Shown: positions 43,005-52,123 of the stretch, piece by piece
Numbering within the stretch: the stretch's first letter is position 1
How the letters are laid out: each line of letters opens with the position of its first letter
Notes under the pieces: generated by a model
Told to the model about the DNA's origin: nothing
Database searches by the model: none
What the model saw: only the letters and a program-made list of their open reading frames with translations
Position numbers and translations under genes: made by a program
Assembly: GCA_003215435.1 (NCBI GenBank)
Contig: QCKJ01000001.1
Span: 124,001-188,000, forward strand
From: Prochlorococcus sp. AG-409-M05
GTDB lineage: Bacteria > Cyanobacteriota > Cyanobacteriia > PCC-6307 > Cyanobiaceae
Direction: 5' to 3'
DNA length: 64,000 nt

Positions 43005-43118
43005 TGATGACTTTAAAGGAAGATTGCACAATCTGCGAGAAACTTTTAAAGAGATTTTCAAAAAATTGTTAGTTTCTCTTAATTACACCCTGCTCAATCA
43101 AAATCTCTTCTCAAGAGG

Positions 43119-44750
43119 ATGAGTAAAATCACCTATTCCGACGACAACAGCGCTGCTCTAGCTGAGCCAGTAAGGCAGATTGACCAAGAGCGGGTTCTAC
43201 TTGTCAGGTTGCCATGTAATCCAATATTTCCAATTGGCCCCATATACCTTGCAGATCACTTACACAAATGTTTTCCGAGTCTCCCTCAAAGGATTCTGGA
43301 TCTTGCAGCCCTTCCTGAACCAGATGTAGAAAGAATCCTCCTAAAAACAATTGCTGAGTTCTCACCAAGCTTATTAGTTTTCTCTTGGAGGGATATTCAG
43401 ATCTATGCACCTGTTGATGGGAGGAGTGGCAACCCTCTACAAAACTCATTTGAAGTCTTTTATGCACAGAACCCTTTTAGGCGCCTCAAAGGTGCCATGG
43501 GAGGTATTCGTCTAATGACAAGTCATTACGGAGAAATAAATAGAAATAAGCATCTTTTAAGGCAAGGTCTCAAATGTGCCCGTCACCAGAATGAAAATGC
43601 TCGAGCAGTAATAGGGGGAGGGGCAGTAAGTGTCTTTTACGAACAACTAGCCAATTCATTACCAAAAGGCACAATTATTTCAATTGGAGAAGGAGAGCCT
43701 TTATTAGAAAAATTGCTTAATGGAGCATCACTCGAAAGTGAAAGATGCTTTGTAGTGGGTGAACAACCTCGGCCTGGACTAATACATGAGGCTCCTGAAA
43801 GTCGCCCTAAAACAGCTTGCGACTATGCTTACATTAAAAAAATCTGGCCTGAGCTTTCTTGGTATTTAGAAGGGGGTGATTTTTATATAGGCGTCCAAAC
43901 GAAGCGGGGATGTCCACACAATTGTTGCTATTGCGTCTACACAATTGTTGAAGGCAAGCAAGTTCGAGTGAACCCTATTGAAGAAGTCATAAAAGAAATA
44001 CGTCAGCTTTATGACCTAGGTGTAAGAGCCTTTTGGTTTACAGATGCACAATTTATACCTGCAAGAAGATATATAGAGGATGCTAAAGACCTTCTCAAGG
44101 CTATTAAAAAAGAAGGGTTAGAGGGTATAAATTGGGCCGCCTATATTCGCGCAGATAATTTAGATAAAGAATTAGCTGAGCTTATGGTTTCAACAGGCAT
44201 GAGTTACTTTGAAATAGGCATCACATCAGGGTCACAAGAACTAGTCAGAAAAATGCGAATGGGATACAACTTGCGTACTGTTTTAGAAAACTGTAAGTTA
44301 TTGGCAAAGGCAGGTTTTAAAGATCAGATTTCAGTAAATTACTCATTCAATGTTATTGACGAGCGACCTGAAACAATTCGCCAAACAGTTTCCTTCCACA
44401 GGGAACTAGAAAGGATTTTTGGTCATGAAAAGGTAGAGCCTGCGATCTTCTTTATTGGACTTCAACCCCACACTCACTTAGAACAATATGCATTCGAAAA
44501 AGGTTTATTAAAACCAGGCTATAATCCAATGAGCATGATGCCTTGGACAGCCAAGAAGTTACTTTGGAATCCAGAGCCGATGGGAAAAATTTTTGGAAAG
44601 ATTTGTCTAGAAGCATTCGATATTGATTCCAACAATTTTGGACGAACTGTTATAACATTGCTTCAACGTGAGTATGGATTAGCTCCTTTAGAGGAAGCAC
44701 TCCATTCTCCTCTCAGTGGACGCCGACTCATATCGAATGCCTTTAACTGA
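43119..44750 (+). CDS. Radical SAM protein next to psbA (PSII high-light acclimation family)
   Basis: A 543-residue protein. The N-terminal half resembles a cobalamin-binding-type Rossmann domain (LLVRLPCNPIFPIGPIYLADHL, VIGGGAVSVFYE, SIGEGEPLLEKLL) but lacks the cobalamin-histidine pattern DxHxxG. The central radical SAM barrel has the 4Fe-4S motif RGCPHNCCYC (three Cys near residues 265-272). Public annotation, as I recall, calls close relatives 'photosystem II high light acclimation radical SAM protein'; the reaction is unknown. ATG start at 43119. Divergent from psbA across 157 bases. Its last 88 bases overlap the convergent CPBP protease gene. Confidence 0.85.
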   Translation: MSKITYSDDNSAALAEPVRQIDQERVLLVRLPCNPIFPIGPIYLADHLHKCFPSLPQRILDLAALPEPDVERILLKTIAEFSPSLLVFSWRDIQIYAPVDGRSGNPLQNSFEVFYAQNPFRRLKGAMGGIRLMTSHYGEINRNKHLLRQGLKCARHQNENARAVIGGGAVSVFYEQLANSLPKGTIISIGEGEPLLEKLLNGASLESERCFVVGEQPRPGLIHEAPESRPKTACDYAYIKKIWPELSWYLEGGDFYIGVQTKRGCPHNCCYCVYTIVEGKQVRVNPIEEVIKEIRQLYDLGVRAFWFTDAQFIPARRYIEDAKDLLKAIKKEGLEGINWAAYIRADNLDKELAELMVSTGMSYFEIGITSGSQELVRKMRMGYNLRTVLENCKLLAKAGFKDQISVNYSFNVIDERPETIRQTVSFHRELERIFGHEKVEPAIFFIGLQPHTHLEQYAFEKGLLKPGYNPMSMMPWTAKKLLWNPEPMGKIFGKICLEAFDIDSNNFGRTVITLLQREYGLAPLEEALHSPLSGRRLISNAFN

Positions 44751-45562
44751 TAGGCAAGGAGACAAATCAAAACCGATATCGCGAACACACCCCCTATTGG
44801 ATTTGAATTATGGCCTCCAGGTCCAATTAACCAAGCTGGTGCAGACGGGGAAATTTTAAAAAGGATCTTACTAAAGGCAAACCAACCTGCCACCAAGCCA
44901 CCATGCAATGCCACACATCCCCAAATAGAACCATTATCCAAGTTTCTTCTCACAGCCAAAAGAAGTCCAAGCAGAAACAAGCCAAGCGATAAGGAGAAAC
45001 GGGAAGTGAGTCCAAAGTCTGAGTCAAAGCGTGTATGCGCAAGGCTAAAAATTACTCCTTGGGTTATAAACGCGAAACGAGGTCCGGCAATATGGTTTAA
45101 CTCACCCCATAGCCAGCCTCTAAAAATCAACTCTTCACCAAAACCGACTACCAAAAACAAAAAAAGAACGTCAAATAAAGCTCCTCGATAAAAATCAGTT
45201 TCCCATTGAGCCCAATTTCCACAAACAACCCAAACACCGATTAATCCCAACAAACTGGCAGCCAAGAACAGCCCTTTAAGAATCCCAAACGAAAGTCTGC
45301 TCTTCCTAAAACCAACAACACCAAGACTTTTCCATGGGAATGGATCACCCCATCTTACTTTTACCCATGTTGGAAGAAGTATTAAAAAAATCAAAAAAGT
45401 AACTAGTGTGACAGCCAAATCAACCTTATTAGAAGGGATATAGGGGAAAAGAAGCTGCGCAAATCGGACACTAATCCAACCAAAAAGATAAAGTAGTGGA
45501 ACAAAAAGAACTGAATGGACCCATCTGGGGATTTTGCGAATAGACCTCATTATGTTTAACAT
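44663..45562 (-). CDS. CPBP family intramembrane metalloprotease
   Basis: A 299-residue polytopic membrane protein with about eight helices. The CAAX protease/bacteriocin-processing (CPBP) motifs are GEELIFRGWLWGEL (EExxxR), SLAHTRFD and ALHGG, which together supply the metal-binding glutamates and histidines. Substrate unknown; relatives process prenylated or secreted peptides. The frame begins at TTG 45571; ATG 45562 is preferred and ATG 45550 is possible. It follows clpS at once on the same strand. The last 88 coding bases lie antisense to the end of the radical SAM gene, so its basic tail (after AFDMSRRPLRG) may be constrained by that gene. Confidence 0.86.
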   Translation of the reverse strand: MLNIMRSIRKIPRWVHSVLFVPLLYLFGWISVRFAQLLFPYIPSNKVDLAVTLVTFLIFLILLPTWVKVRWGDPFPWKSLGVVGFRKSRLSFGILKGLFLAASLLGLIGVWVVCGNWAQWETDFYRGALFDVLFLFLVVGFGEELIFRGWLWGELNHIAGPRFAFITQGVIFSLAHTRFDSDFGLTSRFSLSLGLFLLGLLLAVRRNLDNGSIWGCVALHGGLVAGWFAFSKILFKISPSAPAWLIGPGGHNSNPIGGVFAISVLICLLAYQLKAFDMSRRPLRGEWSASSKGANPYSR

Positions 45563-45571
45563 CAAAATCAA

Positions 45572-45886
45572 TTATCCGTCCTTCTCTATGGTGCTATATA
45601 GCCCCTTAGACTTCAGCGTCTCAGAGTAAAACTCTGCAGGCTCTAAATCGCAAATAATAACTAAGCCAATACCAGTGCTATGTGCCTCAAGCATTACAGC
45701 AATTGCATCCTGCTCACTAAGCTGAGGGACAACTTCTCGCAAAGTTAAAACAACATAATCCATTGTATTGACTGGATCATTGTGAAGAAGCACCTTATAT
45801 AAAGGTGATTTACTTTTAACCAGTTCAGGATCTTTTTCAATAACAACAGAACCGAGTTGAGCCCTGATAGAAATATCTAAAGTCAT
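45572..45886 (-). CDS. clpS: ATP-dependent Clp protease adaptor ClpS
   Basis: A 104-residue N-recognin that hands N-end-rule substrates to ClpC. The core pattern LYKVLLHNDPVNTMDYVVLTLREV and MLEAHSTGIGLVIICDLEPAEFY are typical. Cyanobacteria usually have two ClpS proteins; which one this is was not determined. ATG start at 45886. The CPBP protease begins within a few bases of its stop, so the two are likely cotranscribed. Confidence 0.95.
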   Translation of the reverse strand: MTLDISIRAQLGSVVIEKDPELVKSKSPLYKVLLHNDPVNTMDYVVLTLREVVPQLSEQDAIAVMLEAHSTGIGLVIICDLEPAEFYSETLKSKGLYSTIEKDG

Positions 45887-45939
45887 AGAAGATATCCTGA
45901 TTTGTCTAGTTTGGTTTTTGAATTAACTTTGCCTTTGAT

Positions 45940-47172
45940 TTAGAATTTTATCTTAGATATTAACCGCATAGCCTTTTCCACATTCTCTCGAGAGTTAAAG
46001 GCAGACAATCGAAAATATCCCTCACCTGCAGCACCAAAACCACTTCCAGGGGTGCCAACTACCTTTGCCTTCTGAAGTAACTGGTCAAAAAATCCCCATG
46101 AATCAATTCCATCTGGAGTTTTCAGCCAAACATAAGGGGCATGCTCCCCCCCATAGACTTGAAACCCAGCATGTAAAAGCTGCTGACGAATAATTGCAGC
46201 ATTTTCCATATAGAAGTCAATTAAACCTGAGATTTCCTTCTTGCCTTCTACAGAATAGGTAGCTTCGGCTCCCCTTTGAACGATATAACTAACACCATTA
46301 AATTTGGTACTTTGTCTACGGTTCCATAGGTTCCATATCTGAACCTTTTCCCCATCAACCGACCTTCCATAAAGTGTCTTTGGGACCACCGTAAAGGCAC
46401 AACGCGTCCCAGTAAATCCAGCATTCTTTGAAAAAGAACGAAATTCAATTGCACATTCTCTAGCGCCATTGATCTCAAAAATAGAGCGGGGCAAATGGTT
46501 GCTTCGAATAAAAGCTTCATAAGCAGCATCAAATAAAATTAATGATTCATTCTGATTGGCGTAATCAACCCATCTCTGCAGATATTCCTTGGTTGCGACT
46601 GCACCTGTTGGGTTATTAGGAAAACATAAATAAATTAAATCCACATGATGATCAGGGATTTCTGCCTGAAAATTGTTCTGTTCATTTATCGCTAAATACT
46701 CAAGCCCTTCATATTGACCAACATCTCCAGCTTCACCTGTCCTGCCAGCCATGACATTGCTATCGACATAAACCGGATAAACCGGATCCGTAACAGCGAC
46801 CTTATTCCTGTCCCCAAGGACATCCAAAATGTTGCTGCTATCGCATTTGGATCCATCAGACACAAAAATCTCATCTGCATTAATCTCACAACCCCTTTCT
46901 TGATAGTCATTTATTGCTATCGATTCCCTTAGCCAGCGATATCCCTGTTCAGGCCCATAGCCATGAAAACCTTCCAAGGTCCCCATTTCTTCGATTGCCT
47001 TCTTCATTGCGTCTCGACATGTCTTAGGTAAGGGCTCAGTAACATCACCAATCCCAAGTCGAATTAACTCAACACTTGGATTTGCCGAGGTGAATCCTTT
47101 GACCCGACGTGCAATCTCTGGGAACAAATATCCAGCCTTAAGTTTTAGATAGTTGCAATTAACCTGAACCAC
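45940..47172 (-). CDS. dapL: LL-diaminopimelate aminotransferase
   Basis: PLP aminotransferase converting tetrahydrodipicolinate directly to LL-diaminopimelate for lysine and peptidoglycan, the route used by cyanobacteria and plants in place of the acyl-intermediate pathway. The 410-residue length, [38 protein letters not shown] and the PLP-lysine segment [15 protein letters not shown] are diagnostic. GTG start at 47172. It lies 53 bases upstream of clpS on the same strand and diverges from the TIGR03960 gene over about 97 bases. Confidence 0.96.
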   Translation of the reverse strand: MVQVNCNYLKLKAGYLFPEIARRVKGFTSANPSVELIRLGIGDVTEPLPKTCRDAMKKAIEEMGTLEGFHGYGPEQGYRWLRESIAINDYQERGCEINADEIFVSDGSKCDSSNILDVLGDRNKVAVTDPVYPVYVDSNVMAGRTGEAGDVGQYEGLEYLAINEQNNFQAEIPDHHVDLIYLCFPNNPTGAVATKEYLQRWVDYANQNESLILFDAAYEAFIRSNHLPRSIFEINGARECAIEFRSFSKNAGFTGTRCAFTVVPKTLYGRSVDGEKVQIWNLWNRRQSTKFNGVSYIVQRGAEATYSVEGKKEISGLIDFYMENAAIIRQQLLHAGFQVYGGEHAPYVWLKTPDGIDSWGFFDQLLQKAKVVGTPGSGFGAAGEGYFRLSAFNSRENVEKAMRLISKIKF

Positions 47173-47269
47173 GAGAAATAAAAGTCACGCAATAACATCC
47201 TGCTACGAAATTGGTCCTAATTGTGAGCTTGTCTGCATACGATTAGATCAAGGGATAACTTTCTTTGAT

Positions 47270-49951
47270 GTGAACAGTTCTTGCCAAGAAAACACCAAAC
47301 GAGGAAAAAGCATTGATCCGATTGATTTCGATGATCTCGTTAACCTCGAAATCAGCAAACCAGCTCGTTATATGGGGCAGGAACTAGGTGTCCTGCCCCA
47401 AAATTGGCAAGCAGCAAAAGCAAAATGGACACTTGCATACCCAGAGCTTTATGAAATTGGTGCAAGTAATTTAGGCCACATAATTCTCTATTCAATACTT
47501 AACAAGGTCCCTGGACAGCTTTGTGATCGTGTCTATCTGCCAGGGCCTGACCTCGCTAAGAGGTTAAGAGCCAAGAAAAAACCTTTATTTGCTGTTGAAA
47601 GTCAAAGGCCCCTTATAGCCTTTGACCTTTTGGGGTTCAGCCTTAGTTATGAGCTTGGAGCTACAAACATCTTGGAAATGATAGATCTGGCAAATATCCC
47701 TATCTATACCGCTCAGCGAAAAAATCTCCCCATAAATCATCCTGATTCTGATCCTCTTGTTTTTGCAGGAGGACCAACCGCCACTAGTAACCCAGAACCA
47801 TTTGCAGCCTTTTTTGACTTTTTTGCTCTAGGAGACGGAGAAGAGCTGTTACCAGAAATTGGACTTGTTGTGGCCGAAGCAAAAGAAAACGGACTTAAAA
47901 GATTGGATTTACTACAAGATCTAGCCCAAATACCTGGTATTTATGTTCCATCTTTTTACTCAATTGGACCAAATGGAATAAACATTGAGCCAACCATCCG
48001 ACAGATACCTAAAAAGGTCAAACGAAGAGTCGCTTCGCCAATGCCTTATTACGCGACGGGATTAGTTCCTTATATAGAGACTGTCCATGATCGTCTAAGC
48101 ATTGAAATCAGAAGAGGCTGCACAAGAGGGTGCCGGTTTTGCCAACCAGGAATGCTTACACGTCCAGCGAGGGATGTAGAGCCTGAAGCAATAATCAAAG
48201 CAGTAGAAAATGGTATGAAAAAAACTGGATACAGCGATTTTTCTCTGCTTTCTCTTAGCTGCAGTGACTATCTATCTCTCCCCTCAGTAGGGGTGGAGAT
48301 CAAGAATAAATTGATAAACAAAAATGTGACTCTTCAATTACCAAGTCAAAGGGTTGATCGTTTTAATGATGACATCGCACACGTTCTTGGAGGGTCGCGT
48401 CAAGCAGGACTTACTTTTGCCCCAGAAGCAGGAACACAAAGGCTTAGAGACATCATTAACAAGAATTTGTCAGACCAAGATCTCTTGGAAGGGATTAGAA
48501 CAGCGATGAAAAATAAATATAAGAAAGTAAAGCTCTACTTCATGATTGGACTCCCAGAGGAAAGAGATGAAGACATCATTGGAATTGCTGAAACCTGCCA
48601 ATTCCTACAGACACATTGCAAAGACCTTGGTCAACTAAAACTAAAACTTACTATCAGCAACTTCACTCCAAAGCCTCATACCCCTTTTCAATGGCATAGT
48701 GTTTCCAAAGAGGGCTTTGAACATAAACAAACACTATTACGTAAAGCATTGCACCCTATAAAAAATGTACAGGTAAATTTCACAGATGTCCGCCTCTCAG
48801 AAATAGAAGATTTTATTGGACGCGGGAATAGAGCAATAACTCCTGTCATTGAAGCAGCTTGGAGAGCGGGCGCAGGGATGGATGCTTGGTTCGAAGAACT
48901 AGGTCGCACATACACAGCTTGGCGTGAAGCAATCAAACAAGCTGGCATTGAAGGCCTCTTCAGAAGATTTGAGATGAGTCATTCATACAATGCAGAGGAG
49001 ATGAAAAACATTGATATTTCTGAATTCTGTTCTCAGCCGTTGCCCTGGGATCATATTGAAACTGGCGTTAGGAAAGGCTGGCTAATAGAAGAACTAAAAC
49101 GGGCGCTTAAAGTCAATGTTTTACCAGATTGTTCCTTTGATAGTTGTAGTATTTGCGGAGTCTGTGGCCCAGAATTTGGCCACAACGTAATTATTGAGCC
49201 ACCTCCAATACCAGCTCAAAGAGCCAAGCCAGCCATTCCTGCAAAAGTCGCCTGTCGAATAAGGGTAAGTTTTTCAAAAACTGGTCCAATGGCTCTCTTA
49301 AGCCATTTAGATCTAATGCGTTTATTGGAGCGAGCCTTTCGGAGAAGCGATCTACCAGTTAGTTATACGAATGGTTTTCATCCCCTTCCAAAAATTCAGA
49401 TTGGCTTAGCTCTCCCATTGGGGGTAGAAGCATTTGGTGAATGGATGGATATCGAGTTCAACGAGCAAATGGATGCAGAAAACATGATTAGAGAACTTCA
49501 GGGATATCTTCCCAGTGGTATCAAACTCCTCCAAGCCTCATTAGTAGACCTAAAAGAAAAAAGTCTTTCACAAATGCTCATAGGTGCAATATGGACATTT
49601 ACTCTTTCTTCAAAGAGTACTCATTCCAAAAAGCAACCTGATTGGGGTAAAGCTGTTCGAAAGTTAATTGAATCAAACGCGTTGATTTGGAATGATAAAG
49701 ACAAGAAAGGCCGTCCTAGAGAAAGGGATTGCAAAAATGAGTTGCAAAGGCTTGAGCTAAAAAAAATTCGATCATCAGAGTTCGACTTGAATCAAAACTC
49801 TGAGGCAAGTTTCGAGCTAGAAGCATTGATAGATCAGATGGGCAGAAGCATCAAGCCCGTACATATTCAACACTGGTTAGCGAATGAACTTGATCAAGGC
49901 TTAAACATTAAGGATGTAAAACGCCAGGAACTCTTGTTACTTCAATGCTAG
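47270..49951 (+). CDS. TIGR03960-type radical SAM protein fused to DUF2344 (TIGR03936) domain
   Basis: An 893-residue two-part protein. The first 600 residues form a B12-binding-like domain (VFAGGPTATSNPEPFAAFFDF) plus a radical SAM barrel with cluster motif RRGCTRGCRFCQPG near residues 282-289. The remaining part begins with a Cys-rich segment (CSFDSCSICGVCGPEFG), followed by the DUF2344 domain (RVSFSKTGPMALLSHLDLMRLL). In many bacteria the two parts are separate genes beside an RNase E/G gene; here they are one and also precede rne. The reaction is unknown; a link to tRNA or rRNA modification has been supposed. GTG start at 47270. Divergent from dapL. Confidence 0.88.
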   Translation: MNSSCQENTKRGKSIDPIDFDDLVNLEISKPARYMGQELGVLPQNWQAAKAKWTLAYPELYEIGASNLGHIILYSILNKVPGQLCDRVYLPGPDLAKRLRAKKKPLFAVESQRPLIAFDLLGFSLSYELGATNILEMIDLANIPIYTAQRKNLPINHPDSDPLVFAGGPTATSNPEPFAAFFDFFALGDGEELLPEIGLVVAEAKENGLKRLDLLQDLAQIPGIYVPSFYSIGPNGINIEPTIRQIPKKVKRRVASPMPYYATGLVPYIETVHDRLSIEIRRGCTRGCRFCQPGMLTRPARDVEPEAIIKAVENGMKKTGYSDFSLLSLSCSDYLSLPSVGVEIKNKLINKNVTLQLPSQRVDRFNDDIAHVLGGSRQAGLTFAPEAGTQRLRDIINKNLSDQDLLEGIRTAMKNKYKKVKLYFMIGLPEERDEDIIGIAETCQFLQTHCKDLGQLKLKLTISNFTPKPHTPFQWHSVSKEGFEHKQTLLRKALHPIKNVQVNFTDVRLSEIEDFIGRGNRAITPVIEAAWRAGAGMDAWFEELGRTYTAWREAIKQAGIEGLFRRFEMSHSYNAEEMKNIDISEFCSQPLPWDHIETGVRKGWLIEELKRALKVNVLPDCSFDSCSICGVCGPEFGHNVIIEPPPIPAQRAKPAIPAKVACRIRVSFSKTGPMALLSHLDLMRLLERAFRRSDLPVSYTNGFHPLPKIQIGLALPLGVEAFGEWMDIEFNEQMDAENMIRELQGYLPSGIKLLQASLVDLKEKSLSQMLIGAIWTFTLSSKSTHSKKQPDWGKAVRKLIESNALIWNDKDKKGRPRERDCKNELQRLELKKIRSSEFDLNQNSEASFELEALIDQMGRSIKPVHIQHWLANELDQGLNIKDVKRQELLLLQC

Positions 49952-50038
49952 GGTCAATAAAGAACGAAAAGCCCTGGGCAACTTCTGCCATCAGCTCGTT
50001 CTAGCCTTCTTACCCCAAATCCTGAGGAAAGCGAGGCA

Positions 50039-50089
50039 AGTTGGTGCTAGCTAATAAAGATTCGACAGTTTCGGATCGTGCAGCCAACT
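50039..50089 (+). promoter_or_regulatory. Nested hairpin in the rne leader
   Basis: Outer stem AGTTGG-TGC (50039-50047) with GCA-G-CCAACT (50080-50089, one bulged G) encloses GATTCGA/TCGGATC (50059-50065 with 50071-50077, one U-G pair, 5-base loop). It lies inside the 270-base gap between the radical SAM stop and the rne start, which is relatively GC-rich. RNase E genes in other bacteria regulate themselves by cleavage of a folded 5' leader, so this may be such a site (inference). Confidence 0.5.
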
Positions 50090-50221
50090 ACTCATAGGGG
50101 CACTAGCTCCGCCTATTTCTTCACAGACCTCTGTCACCAAACCTTACTCGCCCGATGCAATGAGCTCGCAAGCCATTGATTGGGAATGAATTACTTAGAT
50201 AGTTCACCTCATCGTTAATCT

Positions 50222-52120
50222 ATGCCTCAACAAATTGTTATCGCTGAGCAGCTGCGAATAGCAGCGTTGCTCACCGATGAAAGAATCGACGAATTAATCG
50301 TTGCTCAAGGTCGCTACCAAATTGGAGATGTATATCTAGGAACAGTTGAAAATGTATTACCTGCAATTGATGCAGGCTTCGTAAAAATTGACGATAGCGA
50401 AAAGAATGGCTTTATACATGTCAGTGATTTAGGGCCCCTCCGTAACAAAAAAGAAGCTGCTTCAATTGATGAGCTTCTCAGAAGAGATCAACCGGCTTTA
50501 GTCCAGGTAATGAAAGAGCCGACAGCCACAAAAGGGCCAAGACTGACTGGAAATATTGCACTACCCGGTAGATATCTAGTTCTTCAACCACATGGGAAAG
50601 GGGTCAACCTTTCATCCAAGATTACCCTTGAAGAAGAAAGGAATCGACTTCGGGCTCTCGGTGTTCTTATTAAGCCACCAGGAGCAGGACTTGTGATTCG
50701 CTCAGAAGCTAATGGAGTAGTTGATTCTCTCTTAATTGAAGATCTAGAGATCCTTTTAAGAAAGTGGGAAGCAATTGATATGGAAAAAGATAATGCTACC
50801 CCCCCTGTACTGTTATATAGAGATGAAGATTTTGTGCATCGTGTTCTTAGAGATCATTTTGGAGCTGAAATCTCTAAAGTTGTTGTAGACCATCCTGCAG
50901 CAAAAGAGCGAGTTAGCATCTTCTTAAAACAAGATTACCCAAATGTTTTAGTTGAATGTCATACAGAACCAAATAACTTACTAGAGGATTTTAGAATAAA
51001 TTTAACTATACGTGAAGCACTCAATCCAAGAGTGGATCTTCCTTCAGGTGGCTACATAATCATCGAGCCAACTGAAGCACTCACTGTTATTGATGTTAAT
51101 TCAGGGTCCTTTACAAGAGCAACTAAGTCCCGTGAAACAGTTCTCTGGACCAATTGTGAAGCTGCAATAGAAATTGCTCGCCAACTGAAACTTAGAAACA
51201 TAGGAGGTGTAATCATCATCGACTTCATAGATATGGAGTCAAAAAAAGATCAGCTCCAATTATTGAAGGATTTCACCGCTGCAATTAGTAATGATGCGGC
51301 CCATCCACAAATTGCTCAGTTAACCGAGCTAGGGCTTGTGGAACTAACTCGCAAGCGGCAAGGTCAAAATATCTATGAACTTTTTGGGAAAGTCTGTACA
51401 ACATGTTTTGGCTTAGGTCATGTCGCAGTTTTACCTGCCATCAATCAACTCCAACCACTAGCTTCAGCTAGTGGTTTAGTCCGTAACTCCACTGCTCCAA
51501 AAGCAGACATCACCTCTTCGTTAGAGGCTGATAACGCCCCGCGCAGGAGAGGCCGTGGGCGACCAACATCAGAGTTAGGCCACTTGAGCACAGTTTCCAG
51601 CCTGGAGGAAACTGCTCTCCCAAATATCGATTCAGAGGAAGATTCCACAACATCAGATTTATCAAATCATCGACAAGAGCCTGAGCTCATTGCTATCCCA
51701 ATGAATGAAGTTCAAGAGGAGGTATTTAGTTGGCTCGGCTTAAGTCCAACCCTTCTACTGGATCCACCTCCAGAGAATGAAAACCTACTAGTTCGAGTAG
51801 TGCGCCCTGGGATCGATGCTGAAAGCTTGCTAGAAGAAGCGCGCCAAAGCATTTCTGCGAACACGAACAAAAGGAGACGACGGGGCAGAGCAAACAATAA
51901 AGTTTTTAGTAAGAATGAGCAGGAAAATTACTCAAATACTCCCGAAGAAACAAATCAAGAGCTTCAAATAATTTCAAGCCAAGAAAATAATCTTACTGAA
52001 ACCTCTGACGCTCAAAAAGATGAATCAAGCAACTTAGATGCAACTATTTCTGAAGAAAAAGATCCAGAATCTGAAGAGCCTCCTAGAAGAAAAAGAAGAC
52101 GCTCTTCAGCTTTGGAATAG
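50222..52120 (+). CDS. rne: Ribonuclease E/G
   Basis: Endoribonuclease for mRNA decay and rRNA/tRNA processing, 632 residues. Begins with MPQQIVIAEQLRIAALL, then an S1 domain (IGDVYLGTVENVLPAIDAGFV). The catalytic aspartates sit in VIDVNSGSFT and IIIDFIDME, the Zn-link cysteines in CTTCFGLG near residue 395. A roughly 230-residue acidic and basic non-catalytic tail follows. It ends with RRKRRRSSA (residues 622-630), which corresponds to the cyanobacterial nonapeptide reported to bind polynucleotide phosphorylase. ATG start at 50222. rnhB starts 3 bases after its stop. Confidence 0.97.
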   Translation: MPQQIVIAEQLRIAALLTDERIDELIVAQGRYQIGDVYLGTVENVLPAIDAGFVKIDDSEKNGFIHVSDLGPLRNKKEAASIDELLRRDQPALVQVMKEPTATKGPRLTGNIALPGRYLVLQPHGKGVNLSSKITLEEERNRLRALGVLIKPPGAGLVIRSEANGVVDSLLIEDLEILLRKWEAIDMEKDNATPPVLLYRDEDFVHRVLRDHFGAEISKVVVDHPAAKERVSIFLKQDYPNVLVECHTEPNNLLEDFRINLTIREALNPRVDLPSGGYIIIEPTEALTVIDVNSGSFTRATKSRETVLWTNCEAAIEIARQLKLRNIGGVIIIDFIDMESKKDQLQLLKDFTAAISNDAAHPQIAQLTELGLVELTRKRQGQNIYELFGKVCTTCFGLGHVAVLPAINQLQPLASASGLVRNSTAPKADITSSLEADNAPRRRGRGRPTSELGHLSTVSSLEETALPNIDSEEDSTTSDLSNHRQEPELIAIPMNEVQEEVFSWLGLSPTLLLDPPPENENLLVRVVRPGIDAESLLEEARQSISANTNKRRRRGRANNKVFSKNEQENYSNTPEETNQELQIISSQENNLTETSDAQKDESSNLDATISEEKDPESEEPPRRKRRRSSALE

Positions 52121-52123
52121 ATC

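Noticed and set aside
49952-50221. RNase P RNA-like string GAGGAAAG in the rne leader
   Set aside because: Only this short string resembles the rnpB signature; the rest of the conserved core and the length are missing.
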